From: Phytoseiulus persimilis
Lineage: Eukaryota > Arthropoda > Arachnida > Mesostigmata > Phytoseiidae
DNA length: 64,000 bases
Assembly: GCA_037576195.1 (NCBI GenBank)
Contig: CM075103.1
Coordinates: 12,028,001-12,092,000 of the forward strand
Direction: 5' to 3'
In this document: piece after piece, positions 21,601-34,525 of the stretch
Layout of the letters: each line of letters opens with the position of its first letter
How positions within the stretch are numbered: position 1 is the first letter of the stretch
Made by a program: the position numbers and the translations under genes
The notes under the pieces: model-generated
What the model saw: only the letters and a program-made list of their open reading frames with translations
Databases searched by the model: none
What the model was told of the DNA's origin: nothing

Positions 21601-23858
21601 CGAGGTGCATGCAGATCACGTTGATGTTGAACGTCATCAATGATGGATTGTGGCGCATCAATGATGGATTCTTCAATTCGAGCATATTAATGTTACAGAT
21701 TATTAACTTATGTCGCGGATATCCGGTCGGTGTAGGATTCTGCTGATATCTGCGCCCAGAATCTCATGATCGTCGGAAATCTTCATCCGCTGAGAAAGTC
21801 GTGGTCCTTCAAGAGAACGATCTCACTCTGCCTCAATAAACGATGGCTTAGCATTGCTCTCCTTCGGCGTGATATTGCGTGGATTCGAGAAAGTGAAGTT
21901 TTTCCCACTTATTCTCCTGAACTCTGCTCCCTGGAATTCACGAGACATCGAACACGGCCTGGCACTGATGATATTCATTCGGGAGGATGGAAAGCCAGCG
22001 GATTCGAGGTGCTTCCTCTTTCGCGATCAATGAGGTTGGGATAATACATATTCCCCGTGAATTCGTTCCAAAATGCTATCACGGCGCCCGGATGATGAAA
22101 AACATAACATTCATTTCTGTTCAGTGGAAAGAAGACCCTGAACCCGTTTTCTTGCTGGGATTGATTGTATGTGAGAGAGAGCATCTACAGCATGTCTCAT
22201 TTTCGATCAGATTCTGAATGTTTCTTTTTATGACCGCTCATACAGTTTCCTCGGGCTAGATAGATCTCTCGACGACTCCTCAAGATGACTATGTAGTTTT
22301 TCTCTCCCCAAGAGGTGCGGCGGTGGTGCCTGGTCCAGAGATCAGTTGACCTTGGGCTGCCGCATTGCACCCTTGGATTTCATCGATCGGTGGAAGGAGG
22401 CCGAATCGGCCATTCTAGTCTTTCCTCAGGCTAAACGATGCGCCGCACACTGGATCCCACTGATGATCGAATGTGTTCATCCATATTATAATCGCTCACC
22501 AGGTTTCCAGGCTCTCCGATAGATATATATCAAGAGCAAATCCGACGATCCCTTTGGCCAAAGGAAAACTCTTTGAATCGACAGTCCTTTTCCTAAGGGG
22601 TTTGTTCTGGGTTCTTAAGAGCCCGAGCTGCATTGGCTACTGGCTCACCACTGGGCATTGGTGTTCAAAGCACATTGACGCTTCTCGTCTCCCAGTCGAT
22701 GACTTCAGCGGAATTTCGTGGACAAATCAGACATCATGCCACGAACCAAAACATCATGCGGCAGTGAAACGGAGCTTCCGATAACTGCTGCCGGACCTCT
22801 GTTGTCTCCGAATCTCTGTGCTTCCATCTCCCGGAAGAGCCTTCCCTTTCTCGCCGGTCGGTCTGCCTGCCTCCCAGCTCCCGTAGTGAGTGTGGCTGTG
22901 AGTTTGCTGTGTACAGAAGAGTGACCTTGAATTTGGGTCAATGGCCTTGACTCATCTTCCCTTGGCGGCTGTCGGCATGTTTGACAAGTCGCCCAGCGAT
23001 CCGAATCACTGAGGCGATAGCCCTTGCGCGGAAAGTGAGCGAATAATTCAAAACCCGACTCACATCGATCAGCAGCGTAGACGCCGGTCAGCACGCAATG
23101 ACGAAGCTGTGCCCTGGTTCGGTGTCATATCATCGTTCGCAACAGCGGATCCGCGGCGAGAAAGTATTCTTTTTCGCCCAATGAGCTCCAAGGGTTCATC
23201 CGTGCCAACCATGAACAACGAATTTCAGCCCGAACGGTAGTCACGACTAATGAACAACTTATGTTGTTCATAGAAAGTACTCGAGTAACGTCAGTTAGTG
23301 GAGATGGCTGTGACGGCAGGGGCCTCATGCCAGCGCACAGTTGTTTCAGCTCAACGATAGACAGCATGAGCCGTTTCACTATGGGATATCCCTCCAAAGA
23401 GCGAGAAAAAGTGGGATTTCCTGTTGAGGAAAATTTCTCATGAGCCCTTCATGCGAACGACAGATTCTCCGTTCGCTGAGCTCCAGTTTAAGATCACCCG
23501 CCAAGCGCCTCGCCTCGAGCAGAGCGCCTGAGTGCTGCACCGCCCGTATTCGGCGCGACTAAAGACCTCCCGATGATCGCCTAACAACCCAAACAACATT
23601 TGAGAGCCACTCTGCAAACCGTACGGCAAGCTGAATCTGTGAATTTGGCCGAGTTGAGCGTCACCGAAGTGTGATGTGTGTGCGTCCTGAGTGAGAACAC
23701 TGCAGCTCGGTTCATGCCGTGTTGAGTGTCAAGCTTAAGTGTTTAATGGGAGGATGATGGCTAGGCTTGTTCATCATTGACCAGAAGACTGTTGACTGTT
23801 AGCTGGCGTTACAGCGTTTGGCTGGCTCTCCTGCGAAGATCCGGACACAGTTTCTTGC

Positions 23859-26800
23859 ATGGAGAAGCTCCACCCGGAGGCCACTGAGGCCTCGCAGTTC
23901 CTCAATTCACTGCACGAATTCCATAGGCAGCGCGGGTAAGTTAGCGGGGTCGAGTTCGCCAGCCTCCAGCCGTACGAGAGTCAGCGGGGCCGCGTAGACT
24001 CAAACCGTTCGCAAACGCAATCGATTTGGCAGGTTTTCACCAATCTCCGGGCTCTCCGAGTAACCGCTGAGTGTTGTTTTAGAACGGACTTCAAATTTGC
24101 GCCCACTATTTGCGGACAAGAACTCGATCTGCACACACTTTACAAAGCCGTCACTGCAGTTGGAGGTGCAAGCAAGGTTAGTATCCTTAGTGTCGGATTT
24201 TCGGGAGTTCGTTGGGGTCTTGGACTTGGGGGAAGTTTCTGATAGCTCGCGTCAGAACTATTGGAGCGGTAGGAGGAAACCGGATCGAAATCCGTGCCGA
24301 AATCGCGGAACGGCAAGTGAAATCGCAGCAAAGTCTCAAAGTGGCGCTCGGATGTTCCCGGCTAAGAGGGGTTGCCGCAAGGATCCGCGGCGGCCTGAGA
24401 TAGGGGTGTCTCGGTGGCGCCTTCGAAGGCCTGGTGTGCAAGGGTCTCTGAAGTGCTTCTTGACCGTTTTCGACCGTATTGGACTGAATTTCCCAGTGTT
24501 TCGATTGTTAAGTTAGCTAAGCCTAACGTAGAGTGTTGTCGTAAGCTCAAGCCAGTCGTGTTCGCCACTGCCGGTGATCAAATAGATGCACACACCCGTA
24601 ATGAAGTCGCCGGCCTCTGTGGAGTCAACGTTCCTAATTTGTATCAAAAATCTGGATGAAGGAAGTCAGATGTCCCGCGAAAACTGCTGTTCAAAAAGCG
24701 GCTTTATCGATGTTCGACAGCATTCGCTTGCGTGTGATCGTCAAAACGCTGTTGTTGGTTGTCGAGTGCTTGATTTTTTCTCCATGATCGCGAAAACTAT
24801 TCGGTGGTCCATGCTCTCTGTTCGTCTCGAACGGGAGGTTCCGTAGTAAACCAAATAGGAACTGCCGCGGTGAAGTCTCGCGATCCGATTCAAGTTGGCG
24901 GTAGTGATGAGCAGAGGCAGACGTTCGAGGTGCGGGCCGAAACACCTGGCCGTCACTTTTGTTGTTAAACCGGTCACCGTTGTCTGTGCGCTCGTGTGAG
25001 TGCGAGTCGAATATCGTTGCTCTGACCGCGGTGAGTTGAGATACTTCCAAGCGCGCCAAAACTTCTTTGCGCTAAGCTATCGACAGTGTCGCGCGGTGCC
25101 CACTGGAACGACTCACTCGTACACCAAGCGTAAATCGGAGTTCCTCCGCCAACACATTTATGGATCTATACTTTGGTTCAACTAAACGAATGATTGACGT
25201 GGTCTGACTGCTCACGATAAAAACGCCATGACGGATTTGGGAATTTCCAAGCTTGTGAGAAGTACATGGTTGAAGTTTCTCAGGAGTTAAGAAGAAACTC
25301 CAGTTGATGTTTCCTGAGTTTCACGGATCCCATCCAGGGAATCCGAAGAGTTCAGCAACTTCGTTTCAATGTATCACAGCTATTGAAGTGGGGCATCGTT
25401 CTTGATAAAATCCTTCGCGATTCCCATAGAGTGTCTCCCCGGTTTGAGAGGAAGCAGATGTTCTGCGATGACTCCCACCGAGATGTGAGGGAATCGAGTC
25501 GCACTCAGAAGGAGGTGAAGACCCTGGTTCCCTGTCATGAGCTACTGCCTCCATGTTTTTCCGAGAATGTTGGAACGCGGCCTCCATTCGTTCCGCTCCT
25601 CCGAGGTTTCTGAGGTCTCCATGCTTGTATCGAGCTCGCTTGTTAGAATAGCGGCCCAATTCATGGGTATGTGACATCGGAATGATCACTGGTAGTAACG
25701 AACACGGTTCTGTTCCACGAAGGCAAAGATTTCTAATCCAGGTCCGACGAAACTGAACGTGTTACTCCCTCCACTCATTCCTTATGTGGAGAGTCCTGTC
25801 GGAATCCTGCAAATCCAAGATTAGGCGGCGAAAATTGCGACTGCTCGTGAAGAGGATTTTCTGTTTCGTTGAGGTTCACCGCCATTAGCGGATGAACTCA
25901 CGACACTAATGGAGGATCCCCAGGCGAGGAACGACCAATCATATCTGAGGAAGAAAAAATTAGTGGGAAATTCAACCCAGCGGGACGATTCGTCATTGCC
26001 AATTTGAGAGCAAGTGATGTCGCGGTATTGTGTGCTCCGTTGGACTTTCGGGATGAATGGCCGAGAGCGAAGTTCGAAGCCACGACTTGTCTCGATTTAT
26101 GCGTTCGCCATCGTTTCGGCAATGTGGTCTCCAGTCTAGCGCAACCACACCAGAGAAAACCCCGCGTGCCACCGAGGGCGCGTGAGAGAGGGGCGGTCCG
26201 TCTCGAACACACTGTGCCTTCCGCGTTTCCTCGTCGAAGATCCTGGTCACGGAATCCGCTGAAAGCTTCTGGGGTTTTCGATTGGTAGTGGGGAATGGTT
26301 CGACGGATCTCGTTCCGCCCGTGTCGGATGATATCGAATATGTTGTGCCTCATCGTCTATTTCGGATTCCAGATCAACGAAAAACCGGAAAGATGGTACG
26401 AAATTTCCCATCAACTACGGTTTCCGGACAGATGCCCAAACGGAACATTGGTTCTGCGACGGATGTATCAGAGGTACCTGAGCACGTACGAAAAAGTGAC
26501 GTTCCTTGGGGAGGATCCCGACATGGAAGTCGAGGATTCCGGAGAAGTGTCGTCATCGGCGCTCCGGAATCGCAACGCTACGCGAGGTGGAGGATCGAAT
26601 TCGAGCGCGATCGTAATACAGGTTCCGATGTCCTACAATCGGTGAGTCCGGTCGAGCTATGCCTGAGATCTAGACGCGATATCCACACGAATCGATTTCC
26701 GTTAGAATATCTGTAGATGGAAACTTTTGATGAGAGTCGGAATTTTCGGAATCGCAGACAACAACACGAAGTCACCGATGGACAACGGGTGAACTACGGC

Positions 26801-29800
26801 TTGTCGACGCAATTCGCCCCGGCATCCTCGCCTTTCGAACGACTATGTTTCTCCTTACAATCGGGTCTGCCGAACGAGGAAACATTCGCTCTGAACGTTT
26901 GCACACTTCTGGCAAACGGTGGGAGACATACCATGCAGCTTAACAAGGCTCCGCCCAGACTCATAGATCTTCTCATAGCGCAAGCCGGCTTGGCAAGTGA
27001 CGGTAAGATCTTGACTTCGAGGAGCTCCTGAGAGACATCCCATTCTCGTTTGCACCTATATGATCCCGTCCGCGAAGTCATAAAAGAGCTCCTCTCAAGG
27101 ATGGGTTCTTAATTTTTCAGACTTGACGTTGAAGGACATGCTGCAAGAATCGTGGCAGGACTGCGAAGCGAGGCGCATGGAGCGTTTTTGGCAAGAGAAC
27201 GTTGATCCCACCGTTGGCAAATGCTTCGGCCTGAACCCATTGCCGAAGTACGAGAAGCTGGTTGAGCAGTGTATGCAAAATGACGTCGTGGAGCTCATCG
27301 CCGAAGGGGGTTTCATGGCTTCGAAGGATGGACTTATCGACGAAGACGACCTTTTCAACCTGGACAGCGAAGTGTGCCCGCGTGATGCAGAAGCCCAGCG
27401 GGTACTGAGAATAGCATTGATTCTGCACAACCTGAGCTTTGAGGAGGCCAATGCGCAGATTCTCGCACAAAACCAAGGCTTCCTCCGGATGATGATGTTG
27501 AGTTCGTTGAGTCGCTGGGCAAGTCTCCGCCAGGTCGGCTTAGACTGCCTGTCGAACATCGCTCCCCATTTACAATTGAACGTGCACGATGATCTCTGCT
27601 GTCGGAGTTTGCTGCGGCTGACGGTCGACGGTATTTTGAAGTCTGAAGACCGCGGCTTGGTGACGAGATGCCTCGATATGCTTGCTCATCTGGCCCAATG
27701 TGAGAACAATCAAGGAACATTGGTCGCTGAACTCGACGTCGCGCTGTTCGAGCGTTTGCTGGAGCTTCTCACGGTGCACGATGTCTTGCTAATCATCCAT
27801 AGTCTCGAAACACTGTACGCTCTCACCGAATTGGGAGACGGTATTTGTGAGCGACTTGTCGCAATCAAGCACGCCATAGGTGAGTCTATGAAACCTCCCC
27901 GAGAAATTGACACCTCAGCTCGTCGTGGATCGGTGCTTCGAAGCTTTAGCCAGACCGCTCATTTCAATCATGTTTCCAGGAATTATAGTTTCAATGTTAT
28001 CCTTGGATCCTATATCGTACGGGCCGTCTGCACAGCGAGGTATGAAGATTGTGGAGCACTTCGACCCTTCGCTGCCACCTGTTGTTAATCCTAGCGCGAC
28101 ACACATCCAGATCCAAACGATACAAGCCTCAACTCCAGTACAGCATATAGTCCGACCCGCCCAACCCAACGTCAGTATTCAAGGTACGTGATTCGCGACT
28201 GTCCTCCTTCCACGATTGAAAATGACCAGGCCACCGGTTCAGGGCACTTCTATGCGGTGCAAGGATAGCGCGCTCCAGTTCGGAGGGCGCACAACGACGA
28301 ATTGATCGCAGCAATCTGAAATGAACCGTATTTGGCTTGCAGTAGCTCAAGTGCCAGCGGGATCAACGCCAGTCGGTGCGACAAACCAAGGTGCTGCGGT
28401 CGTGGTGAACCAAGAAGCCACCGTGAGTGAAACGGAAGCGCTCGCCATTGCGTGGATTCGATCTCACTGCGAACTCACGCCGGGCGCTTCAGTCGGCCGT
28501 CAGGAGCTCTATGCCGACTACGTGACGTTTTGTTCGAAGGCCGGCAAACGGAGCGTTCTGAGTGGACAGCATTTCTCAACTTGCATCAAAAACCAGTTTC
28601 CTCAGTCAACATTGAAGGTAAACTCTTTCACAAAACAGCCGCTCTGGTTAGAAATAATACCCCCGATTCGAGGGAGAAATGAATCCGTTCCTAAATTCGC
28701 TACTTCGAATACAGGTGACTCAGGTTACTGGGCCCAATCAACAAGTGGGCCAGGTTTGGCAGTACGATAACCTCCGGCGGAGAGCGACTCCCACGCCTGT
28801 CACCGTCGCACCGACGATCACAACCACGGTAGCCACCCAGGTGAGTTCAACGACTCTTCTTGATCATGTCGGCGAATGATTGATCTGCGTTCTGCTTACG
28901 AAATTTCAAGGACAACACTCGAGTCGCGCTTTAGTTCTGTAGCTCCCATGTTCCACGGAAGTCTCGATTCCTAAGATCTAGCGAGAGCCAGATCCTCTTT
29001 CCCCATATTCATCCAAGAACGCAGTTCTCCGAAAACCAAGAGCTTAGCTAAAAGCACACGCGTTTCCGGTAAAGGAATGTCTGGGCGGGACTTCAAGTGT
29101 TGTCGCTGTGTTTACGCAGGCGTCAGTGCCGCACAAGTTAACTCAGGGTCTGGGAAGGTTGGATAGACGGTCGATGAACAGCACATGCACCACACGCGCA
29201 CTTCAGATGCAAATTGAACGTTAGAAACGAATGCAACTCACAACACTAGATACTCGTGTGACGACAGCTCTTCGTCGTCCACGGCTCGGAATAGACGATT
29301 TTTACTTTGTATTGGGCGCTAGGCTAGGCTTGCTACTGATCATGCTACTGCTCGCTGTGCTGGGTACTGACACGGACCGGTGGACAGCGTCAGAACGGAG
29401 GAGAGAGAGAGAGAGATTCCTCTCTGCCGCGACTCCCTAATGGAGAGAACAGGAAGACGAATGCAATGGATTATACTTTTTTTTGTTGCATTTAGCTGGC
29501 TGAGAGGATGATTCGCAGATTTCCTACTGCTGTTGTTTGAGAGTCAATACCTCTGTCGGTTAACCCGACTCGGATCGTCGTTTCGGCGACTGGGGTTGCA
29601 TGCAAGAGCACAGGAACACTTTATAATGACCTAACAACTGCTTGGCAATTCGACTAGCGAGCGAGTGAATGGATGGATGGACCAGTTGGTTGTCGAAACG
29701 TGGAACGACCGGCCTGGAGAGCACCGAGTCAATTGCCTGCGTGGTGGCAAGGTTTCATGGTCTTCGAATGTGGCCTGGAATTTCCAAAGTCATCCAGATC

Positions 29801-32392
29801 CAAACGAGAAGTTTTCGCTGACCGGCCATCGTTGGCTCATTGTAGCTTTCGGCGACTGCCATGAGTACGCCGAACCCGCTGAGTTCGTCGACGACGGCGA
29901 GCACCGCGCTGGCCCCCACGCCCGTTTCGAAGGAGAAGGATCCTGTGGCGGGGTCGACGGGAAGCATTCTCAAGGCGCAGCTGAGTGCGCCTAGGCAATG
30001 CGCAACCGCGTCAGCCAACGAAGATGAGAAACAGCAGCAAATTCAACCACCGCAACAGGTGCCGCAGCCTACGACACCTGCCAGCAGCACCCAGTCGGGC
30101 AGTAGCAACCTTATTAAGAGTCTCTTGGCGAGTAAGGTATGTCGCATCGGACAGAGCTAGGCACACGACAATCCAGCGAGCGTGAAAACAGCGGAAACGA
30201 ACTCCAGGAGTCTCACAAGACTTCGGAGAAACAGGGGTTCTGGGTGTATCGGATCTTGAGAGTGGGGGTGGGGAAACCATTGGTAGGGCGGCCTTTCTCC
30301 AACCTTCGCGATTCGGGTTCGGAACTAGGGTTCGTATTTCGGGTTCGTAGCTTCCCTGAGTAATCTTCCTGAATCGCAGGTTTCGCGGAATCTCCAGAAA
30401 CAAGCGGAGCTAGTGACGACAACCACAACAATAACAGCTGCAGCAACACCGATAACGACGATAAGTAGACCAAAGCCCGCCGCCGCGTCCGAGACAGTGA
30501 CCTCAAGAGAAGAAGCTCGTGTCAACGGGGTTGAAGAATCAAATGATGAAACTCCTGAAGGCCTGGCGGCGAGGGGTATCCCGCCCGTGAAAGAGATCGG
30601 TGTGCCCACGAAGAGCAATGGTAATCACGAAGTCGTCGTTGTGAACAAGGTGTACAAATCTTCTCCGCTCTTGAACGGTCTCCTGGATAGGGGAACACCT
30701 CCTGTTAAAGCGGTCAATGGCGAGAACACCGACGACTTGAAGAAAATCAATGGCGACGGAGCTACGATAATCGATGTCCGGAAGAGGAAGCTCACCTTCA
30801 GTTCGGACGACTCCAACAGCCAAGAGGACCACAGCGTAAGTTCCGAACAGTCGAACGACTACTCGGATTCGAATTCTCTCGCGGAACGAGGCCTGGAGCA
30901 AGGATTGATCGTGGATCTCTTCTCCGCAGGAAAAGAAACAGATCGCGGGGAAAAACTCGACGAAGACGACACTGCACAATGGCGTCAGTGACGATAGTTT
31001 CTCAACGAATAACAACGATCAATCCAAAAGAATCAAACTCGACCAAAGCGATCAGCTACCTCTGAAGGTAAGCAAAAAAGAACGAGGATGACCTCTCCTG
31101 TCTCGAGCAGAACAGTGGGAGAACTGTGGCCTCGTCGCTCTCATACTGTATATAGTTCCCCTGGATCCTAGAGACTCAATACTGTTTCCGTCGCAGCAGG
31201 CTAACGGCGACCTTAGTGCAACGAAAATTGAACTGGAAAAAGTAGCAGACAAGGCGGCAAGTGACACCAACGATGTCCCGAAGGACCCAGGCGAGACCGA
31301 AGACAAAGGGGTCCCAACTTGCCTCGAGGAAGTCAAGGGCGGTACCAAGCAGACGTCAGACGACAGTAAAAGCGTTCCTGAGAAGGACCAGGAGAAGGCA
31401 AAGGTATGGCGATGCATTATACTTCACATGCTAACGATGCAATGGGGACGCCTTCCTAGTCGGGAGATGTTGTTTTCGGAGAAAATGAGCTCGAGTCGTT
31501 CCGTTGCAGGAGGACAAGCCAGAGAAGGTTCTGCGGTACTATTGCGAATGGCGGAATTGCGAGAAATCATTCTTACAAACGCGCCAAGTTTTCCTGCATG
31601 CCATACACGACCACGTGGGTCTTCGACCGACCGAGAGTGCTCCCGGCAACGAAGAGATGTTTTGTGAGTGGGGTGTCAGCGGCGATCGGAAGTCGTGCGA
31701 CAACATGGCCCGGAAACGGTTGTCGCTTTGTACGCACGTCCAGGAGCGACATTGTAGCGACAACCACCTGCAGATCCAGGCGATTCGACGGCAGCAAATC
31801 AACCAATTCGGCACTGCGAGCTTACCTGCGCCTCAACAACCGCCGCCGCATCCCGGCTATGCCCCAGATGCTGCGGTCCACGCTATCCGCAGACACGCCC
31901 ACAGCTTCTATCAGTACAAGGACGCCGCTGACGAGAAGGAGCATCCTGTGACGAAAAGTGTTCGATTGACTGCGGCTTTGATCTTGCGGAATCTCGCCAA
32001 GTACGCGCCTGAGTGCCGGACGCAGCTGGTTCAGCACGAGCACCGGTTAGCCCAAGTGGCGATGTCATGTCTGGAGAGCTCCAGGACGATTGCGCAGTGC
32101 CTCGCTGATATCCACGGCTCTCAAGACAGTGCCAGTAAAGTTAGTTGATCATCAATCATTTGACAGCTTCTAATGATACATTTCTTCCAATGCTTTCGAC
32201 AGAGTCTGTCATTTGAGAACCGTATCGTGGTCTCTCCCTCGAACGGAAGCCCCCACCCCCTTCGCTCTCTTGTCGTGAGTCTAACGAACTGTTTCCCTGC
32301 AGACGTTGGCCCTGATGGAACAAAACCAACTGTTCCAGGAGGAAACGCGACCTCGATATGCGTCCGGAAAAGACGTAGCGCAATCTCACTGA
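23859..32392 (+). CDS. ARID2: ARID2 / BAP200, PBAF chromatin-remodelling subunit
   Basis: ARID2 is the signature subunit of the PBAF form of the SWI/SNF remodeller. Fourteen exons are inferred: 23859-23935, 24083-24176, 26373-26641, 26758-27002, 27121-27879, 27980-28183, 28343-28617, 28715-28840, 29846-30136, 30380-30835, 30930-31067, 31197-31403, 31510-32139 and 32303-32392. They sum to 3,861 bases (1,286 residues), against about 1,835 in human. The ARID DNA-binding domain spans exons 1-3 (LNSLHEFHRQRG, GQELDLHTLYKAVTAVGG, MYQRYLSTYEKV). A helical armadillo-like region follows (SGLPNEETFALNVCTLLAN, LRIALILHNLSFEEANAQ), then an RFX-type winged helix (AWIRSHCELTPGASVGRQEL). A low-complexity middle contains SSNLIKSLLASK. 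Two C2H2 fingers (YYCEWRNCEKSF, FCEWGVSGDRKSC) and the conserved tail (VRLTAALILRNLAKY) end the protein. Intron 2 is about 2.2 kb and splits the ARID domain; other introns are mostly about 100-250 bases. Confidence 0.94.
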
Positions 32393-34064
32393 AAAGCTCC
32401 GTTGACTGAGTTTTGGATCTAATATATCATCCTGCAGGAAATCACCTGGACCAGAGGAGCTCTATCCAGAGAACCGGAACAGCGAACATATAGATAAACA
32501 GGGGGAGAAAACCGTGCGAAGCGAGGATTTCCCTGCGATCGTATGCCGTGTGTAGTTGACGACGAGCACAGGTGCCTGCGAATTGGACACCGTCGGTCGT
32601 TTTAGAGGTGGTCGCGACCGCGAGTCGGATTCTGTTTGTAAGTTGCGGGCGAGCGTTTGTTTTCTGAACATTGGTCCTCCAGAGAATTGTGTGTACATAG
32701 AATATACATAGATGAGAAGGCCGGCAAGCAAGTGGTAATCCGAAGAAGGTAACCGACCTGCACGAGAGGAAGGCCATTGAGTTCCGAGCGCGCTGCGTCT
32801 GTTGACAACGTAGACGGTGACGAAACGTTACAGCGGCTGAGAAACGAGCCTTACAGAAGCGGAACTTGGCGCTGTGAGACCGAGTAATAGAGAACCTTTA
32901 AAAACGGAACCGGATTCAATCGAAACAGTTGTGTAAATAATCTTTTGCTTCCGAGTACCAATCAATGTACAGGATTCGTCGCCCGGTTTGGTAACGGAAG
33001 CTTGTTCATACTTGGAGTTTATCGAACACGTTAGCAACTTTCATTGACGAAAACAACAACATCATCAACAAGACAACAAAATTAACGATTTGATGATGCT
33101 ACAAATCGAGGATTAGCAAAGCGGAGGATGCAACATCGCGGAGTCGGAGCTGGGGGCGAACCAGGAAAAGCTCACGATTCTCCGGAAGGGTGTTCATGAC
33201 AAGCAACAACAGCAGCGTCAACAAAACTACAACAACAACAGCAGCAGCATATTGAGGCGAATCGAAACTGAACATAAGATGAATATAACACGTTGAAACT
33301 CGGCGTGCTGGATATTCCTTATATAGGCGGAGTTTTGTATGATTGAACTTGTTTGGCTGAGTGATGAGTAATTATTGGATATAACTAGCTTGCGAGAGGA
33401 TGAGTCAATTCAAAAAATGCGACGAATGGTGGTCGGCGAACCTGTCCGGCACGTCGATATTGTACTTGGAGGTTGAGACAAATTGAGCTAATAGTGACTG
33501 CCTGGGTGACTGTCTGATGAAAACATCCTCACTATAAATACCGAGAGAATGGTCCGAGTGGGAAGTTGTGCCTTGGGTCGGGAAAAGGGATCAATCCGCG
33601 CGAACATTCAAAAACAACTGACAGGAATCGGAGATCGTCGTCGTACATCATGTGCATATATCTAGACGCGAAAAGGAAGTGTCTAGGTCACAGGCGAGCG
33701 GAAACCAGGAGAGTCAACATACAGAGGACAACAACAACACGATAAACACACAAAACAAACAGTCACACACGGAACAAACAGTTACACACGGGAGAAATCT
33801 CACTGTACACGCATTCTGGAAAAGCAACGAGAGTAGAGGCCAGGGGATCTCGAGAACGGCATAGTCCTACTTTCATCTTATTTTTGCATTCTCTACCTAA
33901 TCGGATGGACAGAGGGCAAGTCGATTGGAAGAACCGCAAGATTTCTCCATTTCTTGTCCGAAGTGCGAACAGAATTTCGGTGTTGATATCATGATCATGT
34001 ACATCATCGTAATTCATCGTTCCCATGCTATTCATCATCGTCATCTTTGACGAAGTCGATATTG

Positions 34065-34137
34065 ACCCGAGAGAGAGAGCGAGAGAAAGATTGCGTGTAT
34101 GGGTGTGTTTGTGTGAGGGGAGGGGGGGGGGGGGGGG
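34065..34137 (+). repeat. GA/GT simple repeat ending in a 16-base G run
   Basis: GAGA repeats (34,069-34,090) pass into GT-rich sequence and then GGGGA followed by sixteen consecutive G (34,122-34,137). The G tract could form a G-quadruplex in RNA or DNA. Its exact length should be treated cautiously. Confidence 0.8.
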
Positions 34138-34519
34138 ACAAACTACTACAATCTTGCGGAAAACCAACCGACCGCCCATCTATCGAACACCAGCCGAAGT
34201 CAATCTCATTCATTTCATTGAGGCGAATATCGTTCGATTGATCGCCACGGTTTGTTCCACATTTGTTTCACTTCGAATGACCGCGACGATTTCCTTCTTT
34301 CGTCCGAATCGTTTCGTATCAGCGCGGAGAATCTGAGTTCACCAATCTCGGGCGACAGTGAGTGAATCCACAGTAGTAGATGGATGATGATGATCTTCAT
34401 GGAGGTGAAAAGAGCATCCACACATTCAAGTTACACAGAAACCAATTACAAGTGAAACGTCTCTCAGAGAGCGGAGATGAAGAAAGAATCTAAAACGGCA
34501 ACAGCATATTATTTTGTAA

Positions 34520-34525
34520 AATAAA
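34520..34525 (+). terminator. poly(A) signal, probably ARID2
   Basis: AATAAA lies in a local A/T-rich patch (TGTAAAATAAAATATTTAAAG), the best plus-strand hexamer downstream of ARID2 and before the next genes. Confidence 0.5.

Larger units (their letters stand above)
16697..23858. other. 7 kb gene-poor, repeat-bearing region
   Basis: No complete gene is recognised. It holds a candidate pair of small exons on the minus strand (18,028-18,360), one copy of a dispersed repeat (about 20,190-20,760), hAT-like terminal motifs (20,855-21,130) and a short tandem repeat (about 21,480-21,600). The rest, including 22.2-23.8 kb upstream of ARID2, shows only short frames. Confidence 0.5.
32393..34525 (+). 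other. probable long 3' UTR of ARID2
   Basis: About 2.1 kb without a supportable gene lies between the ARID2 stop and an AATAAA. It is A-rich compared with its surroundings and has CAA/CAG-type trinucleotide stretches at about 33,047-33,085, 33,190-33,250 and 33,725-33,745. A GA/GT simple repeat and a long G run follow near 34,065-34,137. Assignment as UTR rests on position and composition only. Confidence 0.5.

Noticed and set aside
25366..25689. 107-codon minus-strand frame inside ARID2 intron 2
   Set aside because: No recognisable domain or transposase motif; not supported as a nested gene.
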